In this document: positions 55,301 to 64,000 of the stretch, one piece after another
Numbering within the stretch: position 1 is the stretch's first letter
How the letters are laid out: each line of letters opens with the position of its first letter
Source of the DNA: Prostheceraeus crozeri
Lineage: Eukaryota; Platyhelminthes; Polycladida; Euryleptidae
Assembly (NCBI GenBank): GCA_907163375.1
Contig: CAJQUW010010404.1
Location: 266,747-330,746 of the forward strand
Direction: 5' to 3'
Length of the DNA: 64,000 nt
Translations under genes and position numbers: made by a program
Notes under the pieces: model-generated
Databases searched by the model: none
What the model saw: only the letters and a program-made list of their open reading frames with translations
What the model was told of the DNA's origin: nothing

Positions 55301-58300
55301 CGCGCTGTGTTTGTATTGGACCCACCCCATTTCGAGGCGCGCTGAGTTTGTATTGGACCCACCCCACTTCGAGGCGCGCTGTGTTTGTATTGGACCCACC
55401 CCATTTCGAGGCGCGCTGTGTTTGTATTGGACCCACCCCATTTCGAGGCGCGCTGTGTTTGTATTGGACCCTACCCATTTCGAGGCGCGCGTGTTTGTGT
55501 TGGACCCACCCCATTTCGAGGCGCGCTGTGTTTGTATTGGACCCACCCCATTTCGAGGCGCGCTGTGTTTGTATTGGACCCACCCCATTTCGAGGCGCGC
55601 TGTGTTTGTATTGGACCCACCCCATTTCGAGGCGCGCTGTGTTTGTATTGGACCCACCCCATTTCGAGGCGCGCTGTGTTTGTATTGGACCCACCCCATT
55701 TCGAGGCGCGCTGTGTTTGTATTGGACCCACCCCATTTCGAGGCGCGCTGTGTTTGTATTGGACCCACCCCATTTCGAGGCGCGCTGTGTTTGTATTGGA
55801 CCCACCCCATTTCGAGGCGCGCTGTGTTTGTATTGGACCCACCCCATTTCGAGGCGCGCTGTGTTTGTATTGGACCCACCCCATTTCGAGGCGCGCTGTG
55901 TTTGTATTGGACCCACCCCATTTCGAGGCGCGCTGTGTTTGTATTGGACCCACCCCATTTCGAGGCGCGCTGTGTTTGTATTGGACCCACCCCATTTCGA
56001 GGCGCGCTGTGTTTGTATTGGACCCACCCCATTTCGAGGCGCGCTGTGTTTGTTTTGGACCCACCCCATTTCGAGGCGCACTGTGTTTGTTTTGGACCCA
56101 TCCATTTTCGAGGCGCGCTGTGTTTGTATTGGACCCACCGCCTTTCGAGGCGTGCTGTGTTTGTTATCGACCCACCCCATTTCGAGGCACGCTGTGTTTG
56201 TATTGGACCCACCCCATTTCGAGGCGCGCGTGTTTGTATTGGACCCACCCCATTTCGAGGCGCGCTGTGTTTGTATTGGACCCACCCCATTTCGAGGCGC
56301 GCTGTGTTTGTATTGGACCCACCCCATTTCGAGGCGCGCTGTGTTTGTATTGGACCCACCCCATTTCGAGGCGCGCTGTGTTTGTATTGGACCCACCCCA
56401 TTTCGAGGCGCGCTGTGTTTGTATTGGACCCACCCCATTTCGAGGCGCGCGTGTTTGTATTGGACCCACCCCATTTCGAGGCGCGCTGTGTTTGTATTGG
56501 ACCCACCCCATTTCGAGGCGCGCTGTGTTTGTATTGGATCCACCCCATTTCGAGGCGCGCGTGTTTGTATTGGACCCACCCCATTTCGAGGCGCGCTGTG
56601 TTTGTATTGGACCCACCCCATTTCGAGGCGCGCTGTGTTTGTATTGGACCCACCCCATTTCGAGGCGCGCTGTGTTTGTATTGGACCCACCCCATTTCGA
56701 GGCGCGCTGTGTTTGTATTGGACCCACCCCATTTCGAGGCGCGCTGTGTTTGTATTGGACCCACCCCATTTCGAGGCGCGCTGTGTTTGTATTGGACCCA
56801 CCCCATTTCGAGGCGCGCTGTGTTTGTATTGGACCCACCCCATTTCGAGGCGCGCTGTGTTTGTATTGGACCCACCCCATTTCGAGGCGCGCTGTGTTTG
56901 TATTGGACCCACCCCATTTCGAGGCGCGCTGTGTTTGTATTGGACCCACCCCATTTCGAGGCGCGCTGTGTTTGTATTGGACCCACCCCATTTCGAGGCG
57001 CGCTGTGTTTGTATTGGACCCACCCCATTTCGAGGCGCGCGTGTTTGTATTGGACCCACCCCATTTCGAGGCGCGCTGTGTTTGTATTGGACCCACCCCA
57101 TTTCGAGGCGCGCTGTGTTTGTATTGGACCCACCCCATTTCGAGGCGCGCGTGTTTGTATTGGACCCACCCCATTTCGAGGCGCGCTGTGTTTGTATTGG
57201 ACCCACCCCATTTCGAGGCGCGCTGTGTTTGTATTGGACCCACCCCATTTCGAGGCGCGCTGTGTTTGTATTGGACCCACCCCATTTCGAGGCGCGCTGT
57301 GTTTGTATTGGACCCACCCCATTTCGAGGCGCGCTGTGTTTGTATTGGACCCACCCCATTTCGAGGCGCGCTGTGTTTGTATTGGACCCACCCCATTTCG
57401 AGGCGCGCTGTGTTTGTATTGGACCCACCCCATTTCGAGGCGCGCTGTGTTTGTATTGGACCCACCCCATTTCGAGGCGCGCTGTGTTTGTATTGGACCC
57501 ACCCCATTTCGAGGCGCGCTGTGTTTGTATTGGACCCACCCCATTTCGAGGCGCGCTGTGTTTGTATTGGACCCACCCCATTTCGAGGCGCGCTGTGTTT
57601 GTATTGGACCCACCCCATTTCGAGGCGCGCTGTGTTTGTATTGGACCCACCCCATTTCGAGGCGCGCTGTGTTTGTATTGGACCCACCCCATTTCGAGGC
57701 GCGCTGTGTTTGTATTGGACCCACCCCATTTCGAGGCGCGCTGTGTTTGTATTGGACCCACCCCATTTCGAGGCGCGCTGTGTTTGTATTGGACCCACCC
57801 CATTTCGAGGCGCGCTGTGTTTGTATTGGACCCACCCCATTTCGAGGCGCGCTGTGTTTGTATTGGACCCACCCCATTTCGAGGCGCGCTGTGTTTGTAT
57901 TGGACCCACCCCATTTCGAGGCGCGCTGTGTTTGTATTGGACCCACCCCATTTCGAGGCGCGCTGTGTTTGTATTGGACCCACCCCATTTCGAGGCGCGC
58001 TGTGTTTGTATTGGACCCACCCCATTTCGAGGCGCGCTGTGTTTGTATTGGACCCACCCCATTTCGAGGCGCGCTGTGTTTGTATTGGACCCACCCCATT
58101 TCGAGGCGCGCTGTGTTTGTATTGGACCCACCCCATTTCGAGGCGCGCTGTGTTTGTATTGGACCCACCCCATTTCGAGGCGCGCTGTGTTTGTATTGGA
58201 CCCACCCCATTTCGAGGCGCGCTGTGTTTGTATTGGACCCACCCCATTTCGAGGCGCGCTGTGTTTGTATTGGACCCACCCCATTTCGAGGCGCGCTGTG

Positions 58301-59224
58301 TTTGTATTGGACCCACCCCATTTCGAGGCGCGCTGTGTTTGTATTGGACCCACCCCATTTCGAGGCGCGCTGTGTTTGTATTGGACCCACCCCATTTCGA
58401 GGCGCGCTGTGTTTGTTTTGGACCCACCCCATTTCGAGGCGCGCGTGTTTGTATTGGACCCACCCCATTTCGAGGCGCGCTGTGTTTGTATTGGACCCAC
58501 CCCATTTCGAGGCGCGCGTGTTTGTATTGGACCCACCCCATTTCGAGGCGCGCTGTGTTTGTATTGGACCCACCCCATTTCGAGGCGCGCTGTGTTTGTA
58601 TTGGACCCACCCCATTTCGAGGCGCGCTGTGTTTGTATTGGACCCACCCCATTTCGAGGCGCGCTGTGTTTGTTTTGGACCCACCCCATTTCGAGGCGCG
58701 ATGTGTTTGTTTTGGACCCACCCCATTTCGAGGCGCGCTGTGTTTGTATTGGACCCACCCCATTTCGAGGCGCGCTGTGTTTGTATTGGACCCACCCCGT
58801 TTCGAGGCGCGCTGTGTTTGTATTGGACCCACCCCATTTCGAGGCGCGCTGTGTTTGTATTGGACCCACCCCATTTCGAGGCGCGCTGTGTTTGTATTGG
58901 ACCCACCCCATTTCGAGGCGCGCTGTGTTTGTATTGGACCCACCCCATTTCGAGGCGCGCTGTGTTTGTATTGGACCCACCCCATTTCGAGGCGCGCTGT
59001 GTTTGTTTTGGACCCACCCCATTTCGAGGCGCGCTGTGTTTGTATTGGACCCACCCCATTTCGAGGCGCGCTGTGTTTGTTTTGGACCCACCCCATTTCG
59101 AGGCGCGCGTGTTTGTATTGGATCCACCCCATTGCGAGGCGCGCTGTGTTTGTGTTGTACCTTTACTGAATACTGCTGCATTGGACAAAAAATGTTTGAT
59201 TTCAACGATTTCGATACGAAAATC

Positions 59225-60394
59225 TTTTAATCGAATTCTCAATGCGAGAGCGCCTACTCGTGGTACTTTATTTTTCGATCAGATCTGGGTATCATATGAA
59301 AGGACAGTTTCCAATTGCAGCCGAAATAGGCGCACCACTATCAACTTCTGATCACAACCGTGTTGTGCTATATTCAATCATGTCATCGAAAGATAGATCA
59401 ATTGTTAAAAAGCGGACACCAGTTTTTGACTGCAGAAGAAATCATATCGACAATCTCTTTTATCATCTGACCTCTTCTAACTTTAATGATGTAAATATAG
59501 AATGCTGATTGTGTAAACGAGAAATGTAGAAATTTCTATCAATTATTCCACTCTGCATTGAGCGTAATTACTAAACGGGTCATTACATTATACGAACACG
59601 GCAAGCCGTGGCTAACTCTACACTCAAGAGAATGATCGATGATAAATGGCTGGTATATTGTTTGAGGAACTGGTCCGTGTTAAAGAACAAAGTGAGAACT
59701 GAGATATTTAAAGCCAAACAATTATGGAGCGACTGCACTATCCATAAATAAATTAATGTGTGGAATGTTGTACGTGAGATGCAAGGAAGAAAAGTCTCAA
59801 AACATTTTTCCAAGTGATGATCTTCTTTTGAATCGTTTTCTGCTGAAATTAAGTAAATGTTTTTCCTCTAGTTTCAACAGTACCCCTGATGCTGACTTAT
59901 TTCAGATAAATGACGAACCATGGGATTTTGATATACTCCCCTTAGATGTACATCGTATACTGACTAAGTTGAAGCTGAATCAGGCTGTTGGTTATGACTG
60001 TCTCCCTGCTTGACTCTTACAAGAAAGTCCTGATATAGTTTCGGAGCCACTTGCCAACATTTTTCAAGCTTAAATTGATTCTAGGAAGTTTCCCGAGTAT
60101 TGGAAAAATGCGTTGATAAGTCCTTTACCGAAAAAATCAAATCCAACTGTTGGTGATTACGGCAAATATCACTTCTACTGATCATTTCGAGGATCTTTGA
60201 ACGACTGATTCTTACATCTATGAAGTGCACATTTCTTGAATTGTTTGGTAACGACCATCATGCATTTCGTCCCTATGGCCCAACCACTAGAGCCATTGTT
60301 GACATTCATGATCGTATTACCTAATACATGGAAGATTATCAGACTACTTGGGTCAAAGTTACATGCCTTGATTTTACGAAGGCCTTCGATGAAG
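59225..60394 (+). pseudogene. LINE remnant, part 1 (endonuclease end and start of RT)
   Basis: Frame-shifting pieces of a Jockey/CR1-type polyprotein: TRGTLFFDQIWVSYERTVSN and APLSTSDHNRVVLYS (end of the endonuclease domain, with the SDH motif), HGKPWLT-type linker sequence, then RT segments KLKLNQAVGYDCLPA, KFPEYWKNALISPLPKKS, FGNDHHAFRPYGPTTRA and LDFTKAFDEV. Multiple stops are present. The 5' end is lost next to the satellite. Confidence 0.8.
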
Positions 60395-60396
60395 TA

Positions 60397-62070
60397 GGGG
60401 AAGCTGGGGTGACTTGGCAGTGTTTTTTTCAAATACCCATCCCGGCCAAACGACTAAATATTACAGAATTCCTTTAGTACGGGTTGACGGAGAGAAGTAT
60501 TAGGAACATTTTTGCTTCAGACAGTTTTGCCACAAATTATTGTCTTGACCTCGAAAAATTCAATTACAGAAAAGTTCTAAAACTGCCAAGTCACCCCAAT
60601 ATTGGGGTGACTTGGCAGTGGGGTTGGGGTGAGTTGGCAGTATCATAAAACATCAACAAACTTTTCATATCATACTGATCTAAGCTTGCATTATCATTGC
60701 TACTACAAATATCTCCGAATTAGTTGCAAAACACAGTCTTGGCAGCTCATATAAATTTTAGCATTATAGTGAATAGGCCTATTGATCCATCCTAAAATCC
60801 GTTGATGGCAAAATGGTTCCGTCTTCATCCCGTGACTTCTGCTACCGGTATCCTTTTCCCGAGTCACTATCTGAAGAGAAAACGTAGTTACATGTATCAC
60901 AGGCAATCTCGTCAAATATATTCTTGAAAAAATAATATTGAGGATACTGAGGATATTGACGTAACAAAATGAAACTTTCGCAAATGCATCTTCAATTATG
61001 CTATCTTGTTAAGAGCATTTTGCACGTCATCACGAGAGTAGAGCGCGTCACTCGTTGTACGTACGTCCTTGTCAGTGTACTGCGAAGATGAAAATGAATT
61101 AGGGAAAGTGTTGTCACTGCATGTTGTAATTTGAAATGAACCAATCAGAAGACACGACGAATCAACAAATAAGAATTTGTTTGACGTAGATGTTTCTGAG
61201 TCATTTTCCGATGGATAGGCTAGGTGTTTAGTTGTGAACTTGTATTAAAAGGTGTGAGTCACTAACACATCACTACCATCAGTTAACATTAAGCCAACAG
61301 TTACTATTAAGGACACAAAAAATGATGATACTGCCATGTCACCCCAACCTAAGTAGGCCTACGGTTAAATCCTCAGCTCCGGCTAGAATGTTTTACACTA
61401 TCAGGGTTCATGTAATCTGACCTAATTATAATGTCTTCAACATAGATTTATCTGAAATCTTTCACAAGGCGCGGTGGCTTATCGCATTACGTATTTTCAA
61501 AAGTTCCATTTTTACATTTTGAGTAGGCCAATAGGCCTGATTTTTTGCTCTAAAAAAGTAAAAGCCAGAAGCAATCTTTCTCTACAGTATTTTCATTTCA
61601 GAGCTACTTTAGAAAGTAATAGGGTAGAAAGTAATAGGGTTTTCGATTTGTGAAGCATATTATTTGCAATATCCATACTGCCATGTCACCCCAACATGAT
61701 ACTGCCAAGTCACCCCAACCCCAGTAAGGTAAGAAAATGAGCTCAAACACAATGTTAATATGATCTGAATGTTTTTACACTGTAGGTGTCCATGCACCAT
61801 GACCAAAGTAAAATATCTTTAAAAATGGTTTATGTCAAATCTATCACTAGACGAGAATGTCCCAAAAGTTGAACATTTCCAAAAGTTACGATTTTTGCAG
61901 GTAAAATAGTTTTTTGCTCCTAAAAAAAGTACAAGTGCAAATAATCCGCAGGTATCTTGCTCCAGCATCTTTATTCTAGAGCTACTACTTCGAAATGTAT
62001 ATTTCGGATTTTTGATTTATGAAGCCTATTAACTGCAAGACCCCCACTGCCATGTCACCCCAGCTTCCCC
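60397..62070. mobile_element. ~1.7-kb non-autonomous TIR element inserted in the LINE
   Basis: The ends are inverted copies starting GGGGAAGCTGGGGTGAC and differing at one base in the first 25, flanked by TA on both sides (60395-60396 and 62071-62072), as expected for a Tc1/mariner-type target. No transposase ORF was seen. The terminal motif recurs inside as inverted fragments at about 60585-60640, 61335, 61677 and 61705. Confidence 0.75.
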
Positions 62071-62072
62071 TA

Positions 62073-62650
62073 CATACAGCACAACGTTTGCCTAACCGCT
62101 GCCAGCGAGTGAAAGTCGGAAACTGGTAAGCAGTTTAGCCGATGTAACCCAGGGATCGGTTTTAGGCCTCTACTTGTACGCAATTTTCATTGGTACGCTG
62201 AAGCTGGACGGCAATAATTCTGCGTCAATAATTAAATATGCCGACGACCTCACACATTGAATCTTGTTCAAGAGATAGCCCACATCCATCTAATTTTAAT
62301 GATATTGAATCCTAGTGCGCCAGAAATATGATGCCTCTCAATTATCAAAAATGCAGTCAAATGCTAATCCATCGTATTAACTGTGGCACTGTTTTGCCTT
62401 ATGATGGCATCCAAGTAACTTCAATTGTGAGTGTGTTGGGAGCTACCATAAAGGATGGATTTAAAATGGAAAACGCTCATTTGAGGAAAGTCACTTGCCA
62501 CCGGATCCAGCCGCCTACATCTTCTGCGGTGCTGTGAAAGCATTCGTCTCTAAGGGAAAACTGCTCGATGTCTGCAGTACTTGTCAACTATTCAATCAGT
62601 CTATTATGCAACACGCATCAGCTCTTTTTTGTAAAATTAGTCATTCAATT
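62073..62650 (+). pseudogene. LINE remnant, part 2 (RT continuation)
   Basis: RT sequence resumes after the TIR element: RCQRVKVGN, VTQGSVLGL, LKLD and the catalytic box IIKYADDLT, then NYQKCSQMLIHR and PYDGIQVTSIVSVLGATI. About 30 residues expected between part 1 and RCQRVKVGN are missing. Several stops. Its family is the same broad class as the fragment at 13561-14039. Confidence 0.8.
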
Positions 62651-63150
62651 GCTCAAAACACAATAAACTGAAGAGGAAGATCCCATAGGATTTATATGTG
62701 ATCCTTCTTGTAAATGTTCTATCTATACCTGACATCGCTGTGATTCAGAGAGCGGGCTCGCCACTGACTATCTCAGAAAATGTAATCTTCCCGACCATTC
62801 CACTCCAAAACCGTGTTCCATAAATTTTGCCTCGCTCTGGTCATTATTCGATGCCGTTGTGTTCCCACATCCAGACGCTTCTAAACTCTTTCTTGCTATA
62901 CATTTTCCTCCTGTCGAACAGCAAAACTTTCTTATTATTATTAATTCGTTGATCTAAGCAGAACCCATCCTCACTGCTCTCCTTTATCGCGATTTCTGTT
63001 ACTCAGATTTTGAATTTGTACTACATGACTTCAATATACATTATGATCTTCATTTTCACTTGAATAAAGCCTTTTTTAGCACACTACCCAATGCACAACA
63101 TTAGGTCGGGATGGACAGTACTGGGCCTCGGAGTCCTACCAGGACTCAGG
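62651..63150. other. Probable LINE 3' region or other decayed repeat
   Basis: Weak coding-like stretch (CDSESGLATDYLRKCNLPDHS near 62750) with no firm match. Nothing else was seen. Confidence 0.3.
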
Positions 63151-63790
63151 TGAGGTCAAGTATGCGCCTGAGACAGATATGGGCACTTCCGAGAAGTGCA
63201 GTGCCTTAAGTAAATCGAGTATATATCGCTGTCCGGGAATTGATGCGAGACATCCTTGTAAATGTCAGTTGTATGTGCACCAAGGGTTCGCCACGACGAT
63301 TGGTTTATGACTCTTACTTCGATGCTCCTCTCTTCTGTATTTCCATCTTTGGATCTTGGTATTTTCAATCTTCTCGCGTTCCTTTTTATTAATGTTGCGA
63401 TCATCTGGCACTGCTATGTCGATTATAATTCCTTTTTTCTTCACCTTGTCCACGAGTACTATGTCAGGCCTTCTTGCCGTTATTAGTCTATCAGTTCGAA
63501 TCTCAAACTCCCACAGTATTTTTATCACATCATTGTCCTTCACTGATCTCGGCTCATGTCACCATGAATGCTTGTTGACTTGAATGCTGTGTTGTCTGCA
63601 CATGCTTCTGTGTATTAGTCTTGCAACTTCGTTGTGCCTTCTGAAGTATTCAGTTGCAAGCCAATGTCGAACACGAAGTCAAGATATGCGACACAGTTTC
63701 ATCCGATGAGTTGCACCATTCCTGAACTATCTGGTCGGATGATGATTTTATGATGTATGTTGTATGATTGATAGGTAAGTTCAAGTTCGA
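63151..63790 (-). pseudogene. Second LINE remnant, C-terminal domain
   Basis: On the minus strand a zinc-knuckle-like region (ETVSHILTSCSTLAC, ~63690) is followed after frame changes by KDNDVIKILWEFEIRTDRL, ITARRPDIVLVDKVKKKG and IIDIAVPDDRNINKKEREK. This ARRPDIVLVDK ... IIDIAVP region is a common C-terminal signature in invertebrate endonuclease-reverse transcriptase LINEs of a different clade from the upstream remnant. Broken by several shifts. Confidence 0.75.
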
Positions 63791-64000
63791 TTCCGTATCC
63801 GGACACACAAGTTAGCAAAAGCAACGAGGATTCTTCGACGGATTACCAGAGTGTATTAGCAGCACGACGTTTCGTAGTCTCCTGCTTGATCAACATGCAT
63901 AATGACCTAGAAAATCAGATAGGAAGTACATGAATAAACATTCAATCTCTTCTTTGTCAAGAATGAAGACCATTATTGTCACTAAATTTACGAAGCATAT
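63791..64000. other. No feature seen
   Basis: About 200 bp without recognisable coding sequence or repeat. Confidence 0.4.

Larger units (their letters stand above)
39590..59157 (+). repeat. Long 37-bp satellite array (~530 monomers)
   Basis: The monomer contains GGCGCGCTGTGTTTG and GGACCCACCCCATTTCGA and measures 37 bp. A common variant lacks one T (CGCGCGTG) and is 36 bp. It contains GCGCGC and no TAA, TAG or TGA on either strand, so very long ORFs (up to ~2,950 codons) exist in several frames and repeat a 37-residue pattern; I treat them as artefacts. The first ~13 kb is rich in variants and higher-order repeats; the last ~6 kb (53000-59100) is almost uniform. Confidence 0.97.

Noticed and set aside
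39590..59157. CRISPR-like array because the period is 37 bp
   Set aside because: There are no spacers: monomers are directly adjacent and the genome is eukaryotic.
39590..59157. Telomeric array
   Set aside because: The unit bears no resemblance to TTAGG/TTAGGG-type repeats and unique sequence follows on the distal side.
39588..59351. ORFs of 200-2,950 codons in all frames, cysteine- and histidine-rich on plus, N/Q/K-rich on minus
   Set aside because: They follow from a 37-bp satellite unit that lacks stops on both strands. All frames are equally open and the peptide is the monomer read in three phases. No start context, promoter or codon bias supports translation.

Overview
This is a repeat-dominated piece of an animal genome, most likely an invertebrate and plausibly an arthropod. 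The evidence is indirect: a Maverick/Polinton DNA transposon, Penelope-like retroelements, several decayed LINEs, eukaryotic TATA/CCAAT promoters, a short GT-AG intron and a very long simple satellite. Nothing looks bacterial. No rRNA, tRNA or CRISPR was recognised.

Layout. (1) 1-720: the 3' part of a broken gene on the minus strand with its TATA box. (2) 721-15970: a complete but decayed Maverick/Polinton with long terminal inverted repeats and a perfect 6-bp target duplication (CCCATC). It carries recognisable remains of protein-primed DNA polymerase B, packaging ATPase, integrase fused to a phospholipase A2-like domain, adenovirus-type cysteine protease, double jelly-roll major capsid protein, penton-like minor capsid protein and several small virion-like proteins. 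Most are broken by stops or frameshifts, and a LINE fragment splits the integrase. (3) 15977-17724: a ~350-bp direct repeat and a ~720-bp foldback. (4) 17725 to about 40060: a giant imperfect palindrome centred near 27780. Each arm carries, from outside in, satellite, a 22-bp repeat zone, a ~160-bp repeat zone, a promoter/structured-repeat zone, a Penelope-like element and a small four-ORF gene cluster. The spacer is about 1 kb of AATAAA-rich repeats. (5) 39590-59157: about 19.6 kb of a 37-bp satellite with no stop codon in any frame. (6) 59158-64000: LINE remnants, one split by a 1.7-kb TIR element.

How the parts relate. In the gene cluster, ORF2 (25127-25901) is homologous in its C-terminal half to the broken gene at 1-593. 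Two members of one uncharacterised, virus-like family therefore lie at either side of the Polinton. ORF4 of the cluster looks like a DEDDh exonuclease and a 41-residue ORF looks like a RING finger. I read the cluster as part of an endogenised large DNA virus or an undescribed large mobile element. That is inference.

The palindrome arms are nearly identical in the gene cluster, but they differ by one nonsense mutation, a four-fold 403-bp tandem expansion, a ~1-kb indel, satellite length, and the orientation of the Penelope RT segment. The very long open reading frames inside the satellite are artefacts of its sequence and are not annotated as genes.
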